From Chitinophagaceae bacterium (GTDB taxonomy: Bacteria > Bacteroidota > Bacteroidia > Chitinophagales > Chitinophagaceae), in NCBI GenBank assembly GCA_020848815.1, contig JADLHL010000244.1:1-42645 (forward strand): a DNA stretch of 42,645 nucleotides, read 5' to 3'. Within the stretch, counting starts at the first letter, position 1. Each line of letters starts with the position of its first letter. The position numbers and the translations under genes are program-made. The notes under the pieces were generated by a model. It was not told the origin of the DNA. It was given only the letters and a program-made list of their open reading frames with translations, and searched no databases. Shown in pieces: positions 25,718 through 34,860 of the stretch.

Positions 25718-27091
25718 TTACACCGCCTGGCTAAACCGTTTGGCTGGTGCATCGGCCTGCTGGCGCAGTAAGTGCACATCAAAACAACGGGCAATGTTGC
25801 GAATGAAATTTCTGCCCGTATCTGTAATAGTGATTCCGTTGAGTTGCCACTCAATCAAATCATCTGCCAGCAATGCTTGTAGCGCCGGTTTGCAATGTTC
25901 TTCCAACACATCGCTGAAAGCTGTGTCGAATTCCACTTTGCCTTTGCAGCACACATCGAGTATATATTTTCTGAACAATACATCTTCTTCACTTAGTTCA
26001 TAGCCTTTGAAAATAGGCAGTTCTCCTTTTTCAATGCTGGCGTAGTAATCGCCCAGTTGCTTGTGGTTTTGTGCAAAAGCGTGGCCGGCATCGCTAATGC
26101 TGCTAACGCCCAAACCAATAAGCAAGCGGGTTTGCTGCGTGGTATAGCCCATAAAGTTGCGGTGCAATGTGCCGTCTTGCCAGGCTTTGTACAACGGGTC
26201 GTGGGGCAATGCGTAGTGATCCATGCCAATATCGGCATAACCTGCTGCCGTAAGCATTTCACGACCAGCTACATACAACGCCATTTTTTCATCGGCGGTG
26301 GGCAGGTCTTTTTCATCATACAATCGCTGCCCACGGCTGGTCCATGGTACGTGTGCATAACTGTAAAATGCGATACGGTCGGGCCGCAATGCTATCACTT
26401 CTTCCACGGTATGTTGCAAGCCCGCCAAATGTTGTTTGGGCAAGCCATACACCAAATCGAAATTGACAGAAGTAAAACCAATACGTCTTGCTTCGGTAGT
26501 TGCCCGTACCACATTTTCCAACGGTTGTATGCGGTTGATAATGCGCTGCACGGTTTCATCCAAATCCTGCACCCCATAGCTGATGCGCCGAAAACCGAGT
26601 GCATACAACATGGCGAGATGTTCAGTAGTGGTATTGTTGGGATGGCCTTCAATGCTCAGTTCTGCATCGGCATGCAGGGTAGCGCCTTGCAGCAAAAACT
26701 GCATGAGGCGTTGCAAATTTTGCGGCGAAAAAAAAGTAGGTGTACCACCGCCCAAATGCAATTCCCGAATCACGGGTGCATCACCCAATTGATGCTGATA
26801 CAAACGCCATTCTTTTTCCAATGCCTGCAAATACACATCTTCCACGCTATGGTTGGTGGTAATTTTTTTGTTGCAACCGCAATACGTACACAAGCTTTCG
26901 CAAAAAGGCAAGTGAATGTACAGACTGATGCCTTCGCGGTGATTGCTGGCAGCAAAGGTTTCGCGGCAGCGTTGCATCCACGCAGCAGCGGTAAAAGGTT
27001 CGTACCAATACGGTACCGTAGGATAACTGGTATAGCGGGGCACCGGCTGATTGTAGCGGGCCACCAATGCAGCAAAACCGTGAGACTTCAT
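25718..27091 (-). CDS. hemN: Oxygen-independent coproporphyrinogen III oxidase (radical SAM)
   Basis: Anaerobic decarboxylation of coproporphyrinogen III to protoporphyrinogen IX. The 457-residue product starts MKSHGFAALVARYNQPVPRYTSYPT, matching HemN. The [4Fe-4S] cluster motif is CESLCTYCGCNK (CxxxCxxCxC), followed by the SAM-binding LHLGGGTPTF. The C-terminal HemN domain includes FMGYTTQQTRLLIGLGVSSISD. A longer reading from 27151 adds 20 hydrophobic residues with no family match and is rejected. It is well separated from the main hem operon, consistent with separate, oxygen-related control. It faces the Nudix regulator gene tail to tail with a 23-base gap. Confidence 0.96.
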   Translation of the reverse strand: MKSHGFAALVARYNQPVPRYTSYPTVPYWYEPFTAAAWMQRCRETFAASNHREGISLYIHLPFCESLCTYCGCNKKITTNHSVEDVYLQALEKEWRLYQHQLGDAPVIRELHLGGGTPTFFSPQNLQRLMQFLLQGATLHADAELSIEGHPNNTTTEHLAMLYALGFRRISYGVQDLDETVQRIINRIQPLENVVRATTEARRIGFTSVNFDLVYGLPKQHLAGLQHTVEEVIALRPDRIAFYSYAHVPWTSRGQRLYDEKDLPTADEKMALYVAGREMLTAAGYADIGMDHYALPHDPLYKAWQDGTLHRNFMGYTTQQTRLLIGLGVSSISDAGHAFAQNHKQLGDYYASIEKGELPIFKGYELSEEDVLFRKYILDVCCKGKVEFDTAFSDVLEEHCKPALQALLADDLIEWQLNGITITDTGRNFIRNIARCFDVHLLRQQADAPAKRFSQAV

Positions 27092-27157
27092 GCTGCAAAA
27101 AGACAACAGAATGCTGCTGCAGAAACTGACTGGCATCATAAGGAAGAGCACACTACG

Positions 27158-27180
27158 TCACAAGTTTGTCAAAATTGTGA
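27158..27180. promoter_or_regulatory. Inverted repeat upstream of hemN
   Basis: TCACAA and TTGTGA are separated by 11 bases, 67-89 bases upstream of the hemN start. The half-sites resemble those of Crp/Fnr-family regulators, but spacing and orientation do not match a standard site (TTGATnnnnATCAA or TGTGAnnnnnnTCACA). Possible redox or oxygen operator, weakly supported. Confidence 0.25.
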
Positions 27181-27379
27181 TGCATAAAAATGCGGCACTG
27201 CTGATTTCCAATTCCGTAATCCGTTTTTCCCGATTGCTACTGAAGCAGCCGGCCATGCGTTGCTTTTTTGCAAGCAGATGATTCATGACTGGATATGCCA
27301 GTCGTCAGTAAAATAATCATCACATTCCTATTACTTCGCAACCATTCAGATTTCATCCACTTTTACCATCTATATCCAC

Positions 27380-28513
27380 ATGAAAGTTTTCTTCCGCCGC
27401 ATTCACCTGTATTTAAGTTTTGCCACCGGCCTGGTGGTGATGGTTGTATGCTTCACCGGTGCTGTACTCGTGTTTGAAGAAGAGCTGCAACATGCTTTTC
27501 ACAAAGACCGCTACTATGTGCCCGTGCAAGGTAAAGCCATGACCACCGATGCCATTATTGCCAGCTTTGAACAACAGCAAGCAGGCAGCAAAGTGCAGCA
27601 GGTGAAATGGTATGCTGGTGCCGACCGCAGCGTAGAAATCAGTTTTGTACAAAAGAAAAAGGAAGAAAAAAAGACCGGCGATGCTAAACCTGCAGCCGGC
27701 AATAATGAAGCCCGCAAAACAGCGTTTGTCAATCCATACACCGGCCAGTTGATTGAGCTGTACAATTACCGCGACACGTTTTTCTATACCATGATGGCGC
27801 TGCACCGCTGGCTGCTGGGCGAAGACATTGGCAAAATGATTGTGGGTGTTTGCACCATCCTCTTTCTCATAATTCTCATCACTGGTTTAATACTGTGGTG
27901 GCCTAAAACGAGGTTGCTCATTAAGCAGCGGTTGTCTGTAAAATGGACGGCAGGTTTCAAACGCCTCAACCACGACTTCCACATTGTGTTTGGTTTTTAC
28001 AGCCTTATCTTTTTGTTTGTGTTTGGCTTCACTGGTTTGGCCTGGTCTTTTGAATGGTTCAACAAAGGCATTTACACTGTAACCAACAGCAGCATGGAAC
28101 GCCCCAAGCCACCCAAGAGCGACAGCACTGTACAACAACCTCGTATTGCTGCAGAGCAAGCTTTGCAAACAGGCATAGCACAATTGAAAGATGCCGCTTA
28201 CTACACACTTGCATTGCCCAAAGATTCAACCGATGTGTTTACACTTACAGCACTCACTGCCGATGCGCCGCATAATACCGCCAGCGATCAGTTGTTTATC
28301 GATCAATACAAAGGGCAGGTAATTAAAACCAACTTGTACAAAGACCGCAACCTTGGCCAGCGGGTACGCAGCACTTTCAAACCCGTACATACAGGCGCCA
28401 TCTTTGGCTGGCCGGGCAAAATCATTTCGGTCATGGTGTGTTTATTTGGGGTGAGCTTCCCCATTACTGGTACCATTATGTGGTGGAATCGCACCCGCAA
28501 AAAACGGGCATAA
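27380..28513 (+). CDS. PepSY-associated transmembrane protein
   Basis: A 377-residue inner-membrane protein of the PepSY_TM type. Four hydrophobic helices can be placed at about 13-35, 150-175, 205-225 and 345-368. The first is in the typical HLYLSFATGLVVMVVCFTGAVLVFEEEL segment. A periplasmic loop of low complexity (KKKEEKKTGDAKPAAG) lies between the first two. Histidines in RRIHLYLS, MALHRWLLG, RLNHDFHIVFG and VHTGAIFG are in positions that bind haem in related ferric-siderophore reductases. Such proteins often serve iron uptake, reducing ferric siderophores. No TonB receptor is adjacent. The function is therefore a family-level inference. Confidence 0.82.
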   Translation: MKVFFRRIHLYLSFATGLVVMVVCFTGAVLVFEEELQHAFHKDRYYVPVQGKAMTTDAIIASFEQQQAGSKVQQVKWYAGADRSVEISFVQKKKEEKKTGDAKPAAGNNEARKTAFVNPYTGQLIELYNYRDTFFYTMMALHRWLLGEDIGKMIVGVCTILFLIILITGLILWWPKTRLLIKQRLSVKWTAGFKRLNHDFHIVFGFYSLIFLFVFGFTGLAWSFEWFNKGIYTVTNSSMERPKPPKSDSTVQQPRIAAEQALQTGIAQLKDAAYYTLALPKDSTDVFTLTALTADAPHNTASDQLFIDQYKGQVIKTNLYKDRNLGQRVRSTFKPVHTGAIFGWPGKIISVMVCLFGVSFPITGTIMWWNRTRKKRA

Positions 28514-28553
28514 ATCAGCAGTCGTTACACATTCTCATTCTTGCTACAAATAC

Positions 28554-28591
28554 AAAGGCCTGACAGTATTCACATACCGTCAGGCCTTTTT
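28554..28591. terminator. Bidirectional intrinsic terminator
   Basis: AAAGGCCTGAC (28554-28564) pairs with GTCAGGCCTTT (28579-28589), an 11-bp stem with a 14-base loop, followed by T on the plus strand. It lies 40 bases after the PepSY gene and 15 bases after the minus-strand ABC permease stop, so it serves both converging genes. Confidence 0.85.
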
Positions 28592-28606
28592 CCAATTGAA
28601 AAGCTA

Positions 28607-29500
28607 TCAACTCAAAATATCTTTCTTTTTAAAGGCATACAGCGCCACGCCAAAAAACAAGACGATGTGGCCAACGAGTACGCCCATGGCCTGCACCATT
28701 GCATTGATGCTGTACACAGAACCACGAATAGCTGCGCCGTTTTCATCCACCGCCATGTTGAACATGCCCTTCCATGAAGTCATGTAGCTGGTGAAGAGAA
28801 ACGGATTCACTTTGGTAAACAATGGCAAATCCATGGTGCTGATGATGGTGCACACCAAAATGATGCTCATGGTGGTTACAATAGGGCCAATGCTGTTTTC
28901 GGCAAACACACTCAGCATGAATGACAATGCAGCCACTGTGGCCAAAGCCGCATACGCAAAACCAAATGCCACAATGTATCGCCAGAACACATCATCACCT
29001 TCGGCATCTACATAAAACTGAATGATGGCATAGCTTTTATTCACCAGCAAATCGCTGGTGCCAAACATGGCCATGCTTAAAAACAATGCGAGAATGGCCA
29101 TCCACAACAGCAAAACGAATGTGTAGATTAACCCTGCGGAAAACTTGGCCAGCATTACTTCTGAGCGGCTGATGGGCTTGGTGAGCAGCAGTCGCAAGGT
29201 GCCGAGGTTGGCTTCGCCTGCTACCATATCGCCGGTTACAAGTGCTACCAATAACGGCACTTGTATGAGCAGCGTATTCAGCACCAAAAAGCACACGAAA
29301 TAGCCATTGAGCACATTGCCATCTTGTATGGCAAACATGTCGTCCATGCCACTAAACATGAGCTTCAGCCAGGTTTGCCCATCGGCTTTCAGGGCCAGTT
29401 GTATTAACCCTACAATAACTGCGATGGCTACAAAACCAATGTAGGTGCGGGGCTTGCGAAAAATTTTATAGAGCTCTATTTGAATCAGCGTAAATACCAC
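28607..29500 (-). CDS. ABC-2 type transporter permease
   Basis: A 297-residue membrane protein with about six hydrophobic helices (near 20-38, 65-85, 110-135, 150-170, 195-220 and 270-290) and the ABC-2 permease start MVFTLIQIELYKIFRKPRTYIGF. The segment GEANLGTLRLLLTKPISRSE is typical of this family, including bacitracin/lantibiotic-type and NatB-like exporters. It forms a two-gene unit with the ATPase encoded 88 bases upstream. Substrate unknown. The 88-base gap contains repeated TTTTTTGTTTGTCG and CTCGTCAACT motifs. Confidence 0.88.
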   Translation of the reverse strand: MVFTLIQIELYKIFRKPRTYIGFVAIAVIVGLIQLALKADGQTWLKLMFSGMDDMFAIQDGNVLNGYFVCFLVLNTLLIQVPLLVALVTGDMVAGEANLGTLRLLLTKPISRSEVMLAKFSAGLIYTFVLLLWMAILALFLSMAMFGTSDLLVNKSYAIIQFYVDAEGDDVFWRYIVAFGFAYAALATVAALSFMLSVFAENSIGPIVTTMSIILVCTIISTMDLPLFTKVNPFLFTSYMTSWKGMFNMAVDENGAAIRGSVYSINAMVQAMGVLVGHIVLFFGVALYAFKKKDILS

Positions 29501-29588
29501 GTTCGTTATTTTTTGTTTGTCGTTTTTTGTTTGTCGATCGTTTCACTTCTCCACTCGTCAACTTATAAACCCGTGAACTCGTCAACTC

Positions 29589-30494
29589 TTACTTCCCCGT
29601 CAACGTCAAAAACAAACTCTCCAGCGAATGGCGTTTGCTCAGGTTGTCGATGGCAATATCCATGGCCACCAGGTCTTTGGCCAAGGCAGGCACATCATCG
29701 GCATGCAGGGTAAAGAGCAATCCGTCGGCTTCTGGTTTCATTCGGCTGGCCCAGGTGCTACGACCAATTTTTGCTGCCGCATCCGCATCATTGGTTTGCA
29801 GTTCTACCAAGGTATTTGCGGGGTCAAAGAGTTCGCTGGTGCTGCCTTCTATTACTTTCCGGCCCTTGTCTATGATAATCATTCTTGTAGCCACCTGTTC
29901 TATTTCGTTGAGCAGGTGGCTGCTCACAATCACCGTTTTCTGATGCTCTTTGCGCAGGTTAATAATCATGTGCCGCATTTCGGCAATGCCCTGCGGGTCG
30001 AGGCCGTTGGTAGGTTCATCTAAAATAATCAGTTGCGGGTCGTGCACCATGGCAATGGCAATACCAAGGCGTTGTTTCATGCCTTGGCTAAAGGTTTTCA
30101 CCTTGCTTTGGGCACGGGCCGCCAGCCCTACTTTGTCCAGTTGGTCCATCAGCAGTTGGCGGGTGGGCTTCATGCCGCTCAGGCGGGCCATCATGTCCAG
30201 ATTGTCGTAAGCACTCAGGTATTTGTACAAATCGGGGCGTTCAATAATGGCCCCAATCTGTCGCAGCACATCTTTTTTATGCTCTGGCATGCGGTAGCCA
30301 AACATGTTGATTTCGCCGCCGCTGGGTTGTATCAGCCCCATCAGCATGCGGATGCTGGTACTTTTTCCCGCTCCGTTTTGCCCCAAAAAACCATAGATAT
30401 CACCCTGCTGCACGGTAAACGACAAGCCATTGACGGCATGTACATCTTTAAACTGCTTCGACAGGTTATTGACCGATATTAATGTATTGCTCAT
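29589..30494 (-). CDS. ABC transporter ATP-binding protein
   Basis: A 301-residue cytoplasmic ATPase for the ABC-2 permease encoded just downstream. Walker A is GQNGAGKST (about 38-46), the signature is FSQGMKQRLG, Walker B is LIILDEPTNGLDP, and the switch histidine is in VIVSSHLLNE. The C-terminal extension of about 80 residues is typical of the NatA/CcmA/BcrA-like exporters. It is divergent from the VGIGT protein gene at 30591. The transported substrate cannot be told from sequence. Confidence 0.93.
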   Translation of the reverse strand: MSNTLISVNNLSKQFKDVHAVNGLSFTVQQGDIYGFLGQNGAGKSTSIRMLMGLIQPSGGEINMFGYRMPEHKKDVLRQIGAIIERPDLYKYLSAYDNLDMMARLSGMKPTRQLLMDQLDKVGLAARAQSKVKTFSQGMKQRLGIAIAMVHDPQLIILDEPTNGLDPQGIAEMRHMIINLRKEHQKTVIVSSHLLNEIEQVATRMIIIDKGRKVIEGSTSELFDPANTLVELQTNDADAAAKIGRSTWASRMKPEADGLLFTLHADDVPALAKDLVAMDIAIDNLSKRHSLESLFLTLTGK

Positions 30495-30537
30495 GGTACG
30501 TTTTCACTTACCCCTAAATTTCCGTTTAATCCGGGGG

Positions 30538-30568
30538 TTGCCTTTTTTCCTAAATAATTATACATTAC
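30538..30568 (+). promoter_or_regulatory. Weak candidate Bacteroidota promoter for the VGIGT protein gene
   Basis: TTG at 30538-30540, a 20-base spacer and TACATTAC at 30561-30568 fit the spacing of the Bacteroidota -33/-7 promoter, but the -7 box matches TAnnTTTG only partly. It is placed 23-29 bases before the possible ATG codons. Confidence 0.25.
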
Positions 30569-30590
30569 AACATTACTATCTACAAAGTTT

Positions 30591-31961
30591 ATGCTCATGA
30601 CAAATTCACACCAAAGCTACCTTGTAGCACTCTCCATTCTTTTATTGCCAGCAATGGCCTTGGCCCAAAATGTGGGTATAGGCACAAATGCGCCTACAGA
30701 AAAACTACACGTTTATCAGGCCACGGGAAACACTATCGTGGCGGTACAATCTCTACCCACCAGCAACTTGTCTGCCTTTGAAGCCCGAAATGCCAGCGGC
30801 ACTTCTGACCTCACCCGCTTTGGCAGCAATATGGGTTCTACCATTGCAGGCATTAGTGCCAACAACGCCACCAGACTTTGGTCGGGCGATGGCAGAATGA
30901 TTATTGGCACAGGTTCAACCCACAACCTACACTTTGTAACCGCTGCTTCCGAACGCATGGTCATAACCAGCACGGGTCAGGTAGGCATAGGTGTTACCAA
31001 CCCGGTAGGTATGTTGGAAGTTGATGCCGGTGGACTGTTGGAAACATCTGTCAGATTTAAAAGTGCCAGTTCATATGGAATTCGGCATTGGTACATGATG
31101 GGCAACGACCTGAGTTCTGCCCTTGTCATTGCACGAATTGGCGATGGTATTAGCGGCACACTATTGGGGCTGCCTTTCAGCAACCTCTCGGCTATATACA
31201 CCAACGATGCAGGGGTCAATGCACTGGCCTTAGGTACAAAAAACAGCATCCCGCTGGTATTTGGCACCAACAACCAGGAGCGGGCCCGAATACATGGCAA
31301 TGGAAACATGAGTATAGGTACTACAGCACCCGGAAACTTTGCACAACTTCATGTAAAAAGGGCAGGCATAAATAATTACACACCTGTGGGTGAAATTGGC
31401 GCCATCTATGCAGAGAACGGTAGTGCTACACAAGGCAGCGGCATTTATGGAGTTACCAGTAGTACCAAATTAAATTCTTATTTATACGCCGGCGTTACCG
31501 GTGTCAATTATGGATCTGGCACCGACAGGTATGGAGTTATTGGCTCATCCAATGGCACCAGTAGTGGCGGCGCTTATGCCGCAGGCGTAGGTGCTTTTGG
31601 TGATTATGGGTTATATGCTTATGGCTACTCAACAGCAGTACTGGCAGAGCATAGTAGTGGAGGAACATCCATCGAACTCAAAAACGGCTTCATCAAAGTA
31701 AGTGGCAGCAACAAAACCGCATTTAAGCACACCACCGCCGTTAGCAACATCACCTTCAACTATACTTATTTAACCTATGCCACTCCCAGCGAAAACGACA
31801 TCGTTATAGTTACCCACAACTTTTCGCCCAACGGCACATACCTCAATAAAGCAGTAGGTGTGTTTTGGGATATATCCAACAGCCGCTGGTGCATTTACAA
31901 CGAAGACCAATCCGCCATGCCGGCAAACATCACTTTTAATGTATTGGTCATAAAACAATAA
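30591..31961 (+). CDS. Exported fibre-like protein with VGIGT repeats
   Basis: A 456-residue protein with a signal peptide ending MALAQ, followed at once by NVGIGTNAPTEKLHV, a hallmark of a large group of exported Bacteroidota proteins related to phage tail-fibre and trimeric adhesin stalks. Further units include VGIGVTNPVGMLEV (about 135), MSIGTTAPGNFAQLHV (about 240), and glycine/serine-rich beta repeats (GIYGVTSSTK, GVTGVNYGSG). The C-terminal 70 residues form a compact beta domain. No T9SS sorting domain or S74 chaperone motif was seen. A second member lies at 39890-40759. Exact role unknown; surface or extracellular structure is likely. ATG at 30597 is an alternative start. Confidence 0.7.
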   Translation: MLMTNSHQSYLVALSILLLPAMALAQNVGIGTNAPTEKLHVYQATGNTIVAVQSLPTSNLSAFEARNASGTSDLTRFGSNMGSTIAGISANNATRLWSGDGRMIIGTGSTHNLHFVTAASERMVITSTGQVGIGVTNPVGMLEVDAGGLLETSVRFKSASSYGIRHWYMMGNDLSSALVIARIGDGISGTLLGLPFSNLSAIYTNDAGVNALALGTKNSIPLVFGTNNQERARIHGNGNMSIGTTAPGNFAQLHVKRAGINNYTPVGEIGAIYAENGSATQGSGIYGVTSSTKLNSYLYAGVTGVNYGSGTDRYGVIGSSNGTSSGGAYAAGVGAFGDYGLYAYGYSTAVLAEHSSGGTSIELKNGFIKVSGSNKTAFKHTTAVSNITFNYTYLTYATPSENDIVIVTHNFSPNGTYLNKAVGVFWDISNSRWCIYNEDQSAMPANITFNVLVIKQ

Positions 31962-32033
31962 TGAGGGGCTGTCATCCACTGTGCAAGCTTCAGCAGCAGT
32001 CCGGGCTATTACAGGCTCCGTTGCACTCCGGCC

Positions 32034-32070
32034 CCGACCGTCCCGATTGCTATCGGGACGTCGGGGCTTC
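32034..32070. repeat. Long imperfect palindrome of the CCCGAT..ATCGGG family
   Basis: Arms GCCCCGAC-C-GTCCCGAT and ATCGGGACGTCGGGGC pair over 16 bases with one bulged C around a TGCT loop. The core matches the 18-mer at 7528-7545 at 17 of 18 bases. It lies between two plus-strand genes (31961 and 32154) and would form a strong hairpin. Probably a dispersed REP-like element. Confidence 0.75.
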
Positions 32071-32153
32071 CCTTTCATATCCCGCAGCCCATCAGCAGTT
32101 ATACTTCCATCATCATTCACACATCTGCCGCATTTCATTCACCTTTGCAGCTC

Positions 32154-34394
32154 ATGACGCTGTTCAATATTCCCACACAATGGCAGCAATACCGCCGATT
32201 CATGCACTCGTTTTATTTCTACGAAGGCATGCGGCTTACTGTAGGTATTATGCTACCCGTGTTGCTGGGCATTTACTTCAGGCACAATAGCTGGGGCATT
32301 GCAGCGGCTATTGGTGCTTTGGCAGCAGGCATCACCGATTTTCCCGGGCCCATTCACCACCGCATCAATGGTATTGTGGCCGTTTCATTTTCAGTAGTCG
32401 GCATTACGCTTATTACCGGTCAGCTCATCCATCATCCATGGGCATTGGGTGTATTTATTGCACTGGCAGGTTTTGCCTTTGCCATCATCACGGTGTATGG
32501 CAACAGAGCCGCACAAATTGGCACGGCAAGTCTCGTCATTCTTACGTTGTTGGTTGATGAAACCCGGGTAGTACATTCTTATAACGAGCTGGCATTGGTG
32601 ACGCTTGCCGGTGCCCTCATGTATTTGCTGCTCAGTCTTTTGTTGTACCGGTTACGCCCTTACAAACTGGTACAGCAGGTGCTGGGCCAGTGCATGCAGC
32701 AAACCGCCGAATACCTGCAGATAAAAGCAAGGTTCTATTTGCCCCTACCCAACTACGATGAGCTGTATCAGCTACTCACCGAAACACAGGTACAAATAAA
32801 TGCGGCACAGCAAAATGTGCGGGAGATTATGTTTAAAACCCGCAGCATCATTAAAGAAAGTACGCATACCAGCAAAGTGTTGCTGCTGGCCTTTCTCGAT
32901 CTGGTGGATTTGTTTGACAGCGTGATGGCTTCGCAGCCAAACTATCGTTTGATGCAAACGCATTTGCAAACCCATCCATTGTTGCCACGCATGCATGCCT
33001 TGTTGCAGCGCATGGCCACCGAGCTCAACCAAACCGGGCAGGCTTTTGCCGAAGGCAATGCTTACCCGCCTGTACCAGCCACAGCTGCTGCCTTGCAAGA
33101 GCTAAACACACTTTTTGAAACGGCCCGCCACGAAATTTTGGATGCCGATTTAATTGACGCCTTTATTACCCTGCGGCATGCATTGGATGCGTTGGAAGAT
33201 GTGTATCACAAACTGGCATTGCTACAGCAATATAGTACGTACCACAAGGGTATAGACCTGAGCAGAAAAGTGGAATACCAGCGGTTTGTTGTGCCGAGCT
33301 ACTTCAGTGGCAGGCAGGTGCTCAACAACATCAGTTGGCAGAGCAATATTTTCCGGTATTCCATTCGCATGATGGCGGCCATGCTGGCCGGTTACTGGCT
33401 GGCGCAAATGTTGCCCCTGGGCCATGCGTATTGGGTAGTGCTCACCATTGTAGTGATTTTAAAACCCGCATACGCCATTACCCGTCAGCGAAACATCGAC
33501 CGGTTGCTGGGTACGTTTATTGGCGTGGCCATTGGTGCCGCCATTTTGTACAGCACCACCCACACGGGCATTTTGCTCAGTTGCATGTTGGTCTTTATGA
33601 TTTTGTCATTTAGCTTTTGGCGGCACAAATATTTCATCAGTGTATTAACGCTGACCGTATTTATTGTGCTAGCCATGCAGTTGCTAAATCCGGGCAACTT
33701 CTCACTGCTACTCAAAGACCGGCTCATTGACACTGTGATTGGTTCTGCTATCGCATTTGTATTTACGCTGCTGATTCCGCCTGTGTGGGAGAAGCTGCAG
33801 ATAGGTGCACTCTCCCGCCAAACCATTCACGACAACAAGCGTTGGTTCGATTACATCAGCATGGCATTTGAAGGAAAGCAGTTGCACATTAGTGAGTACA
33901 AGTTATTTCGCAAGCAACTCTATGTTTCTTTGGCCAACTTCAGCGATGCTTTTCAACGCATGACTAATGAACCCAAGGCCATGCAGCAACAAGCGCCTTA
34001 CTGGCAGCAGTTGCTGGTGAGCAATCATACACTGGCTTCTCATTTGGCTGCATTGTACAATGAGCTGCAGGAATTGCAGGAAACAGAATGGCTCGATGAT
34101 TTTTTGCCCATCACCCGGCAAATCAGTAACCGGTTGCAAACAGCACTCAGTTACTTAGGTGAAGCCGGAGGCGAACAACAGGAAGGCGCTGCCACGGGTA
34201 TGGAAGAAGTGGCTATACGCCATGAGGTAAACCAACTGCTACAGCAACGCCGCCGAGAGTTGGAGCGGGGCGAAATGGAAACGCATACAAGAGGCAAATT
34301 AGTAGCCCTCAAAAGCATACTCGATCAGCTGGACATGATGCTGCAACTGAGCGGCGATATACGTAGGGTGAGTAGAAAAATGGCTGCTGGATAG
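32154..34394 (+). CDS. FUSC/YccS-family inner-membrane protein
   Basis: A 746-residue protein with two blocks of membrane helices. The first is at about 20-175 (MLPVLLGIYFRHNSWGIAAAIGALAAGITDFPG); the second at about 390-530 (MAAMLAGYWLAQMLPLGHAYWVVLTIVVILKP). Each is followed by a large cytoplasmic helical region. This duplicated layout is that of the FUSC/YccS/aromatic-acid exporter-like group. The PAYAITRQRNIDRLLGTFIGVAIGA segment is a good family match. It may export small aromatic or amphipathic molecules or act in envelope homeostasis; the substrate is unknown. A TTG start at 32145 is possible. It stands alone, preceded by the palindromic element at 32034-32070. Confidence 0.85.
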   Translation: MTLFNIPTQWQQYRRFMHSFYFYEGMRLTVGIMLPVLLGIYFRHNSWGIAAAIGALAAGITDFPGPIHHRINGIVAVSFSVVGITLITGQLIHHPWALGVFIALAGFAFAIITVYGNRAAQIGTASLVILTLLVDETRVVHSYNELALVTLAGALMYLLLSLLLYRLRPYKLVQQVLGQCMQQTAEYLQIKARFYLPLPNYDELYQLLTETQVQINAAQQNVREIMFKTRSIIKESTHTSKVLLLAFLDLVDLFDSVMASQPNYRLMQTHLQTHPLLPRMHALLQRMATELNQTGQAFAEGNAYPPVPATAAALQELNTLFETARHEILDADLIDAFITLRHALDALEDVYHKLALLQQYSTYHKGIDLSRKVEYQRFVVPSYFSGRQVLNNISWQSNIFRYSIRMMAAMLAGYWLAQMLPLGHAYWVVLTIVVILKPAYAITRQRNIDRLLGTFIGVAIGAAILYSTTHTGILLSCMLVFMILSFSFWRHKYFISVLTLTVFIVLAMQLLNPGNFSLLLKDRLIDTVIGSAIAFVFTLLIPPVWEKLQIGALSRQTIHDNKRWFDYISMAFEGKQLHISEYKLFRKQLYVSLANFSDAFQRMTNEPKAMQQQAPYWQQLLVSNHTLASHLAALYNELQELQETEWLDDFLPITRQISNRLQTALSYLGEAGGEQQEGAATGMEEVAIRHEVNQLLQQRRRELERGEMETHTRGKLVALKSILDQLDMMLQLSGDIRRVSRKMAAG

Positions 34395-34465
34395 GACACG
34401 GATGTATGGGACGCTGATTGCCGCGGACAAAAAGGGATTTTCACGGATTTTTATTTTTGATCCAA
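34395..34465. repeat. Degenerate CGGATTTT-type intergenic repeat
   Basis: The sequence GACACGGATG, then GGGACGCTGATTGCCGCGGA, then GGGATTTTCACGGATTTTTA looks like one unit of the CGGATTTT-rich interspersed repeats found between genes in many Bacteroidota. It lies between the converging FUSC and RHH genes. No ORF. Confidence 0.45.
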
Positions 34466-34539
34466 CTGCCTTGCCAACTGCAAACTGACTACTGCAAACT
34501 TTTTCACTTACACGTATTGGTGTACATGAGAAACACTCT

Positions 34540-34734
34540 TTACTCGCCAAGCTTTTTTTCATCCACAGGCGGCGAAGTATTTTTCATACGCCCGGCATCT
34601 TTCAACGCCTTATTAATCAGGTATTCCAACTGCCCGTTTGTGCTGCGAAACTCATCAGCCGCCCATTGTTCGAGCAGCTGATAAGTTGCAGCATCTAACC
34701 GCAATACAAAATTCTTTTTCGATTCTTTTGCCAT
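34540..34734 (-). CDS. Small ribbon-helix-helix (Arc-like) DNA-binding protein
   Basis: A 64-residue protein starting MAKESKKNFVLRLDAATYQLLEQWA. The short beta strand FVLRLD followed by two helices (AATYQLLEQWAADEF and NGQLEYLINKALKDAG) is the ribbon-helix-helix/MetJ-Arc fold. A longer frame from 34845 adds 37 residues from repeat-like intergenic sequence and is rejected. It lies 127 bases downstream of the SPFH gene on the same strand. RHH proteins usually act as repressors or antitoxins, but no toxin gene is next to it. A partnership with the SPFH protein is inference from position. Confidence 0.75.
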   Translation of the reverse strand: MAKESKKNFVLRLDAATYQLLEQWAADEFRSTNGQLEYLINKALKDAGRMKNTSPPVDEKKLGE

Positions 34735-34749
34735 AATGCAACGCATTGT

Positions 34750-34793
34750 TCTTTTGAACCACAAAGGCGCAAGGCACACAAAGGGGCACAAAG
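34750..34793. repeat. ACAAAGG-type intergenic repeat
   Basis: Contains TTGAACCACAAAGGCGCAAG and then CACACAAAGGGGCACAAAGG between the SPFH and RHH genes. It is the clearest of three related stretches in the window, with the others at 20-60 and 2194-2246. Confidence 0.5.
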
Positions 34794-34860
34794 GAATTGT
34801 ACACTTTAGGGAATCTTCATTATTCAATGCATTCCCATTCTTCACTCATTTTCTTTTGTT

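Noticed and set aside
26057..27187. Long plus-strand frame opposite hemN (376 codons)
   Set aside because: Antisense shadow; hemN on the minus strand has all catalytic motifs and the plus frame is rich in His, Gln and Cys without domains.
27228..27239. Third CCCGAT..ATCGGG palindrome
   Set aside because: Only the left half and loop (TCCCGATTGCTA) match; the right arm is absent, so it is not listed as a full element.
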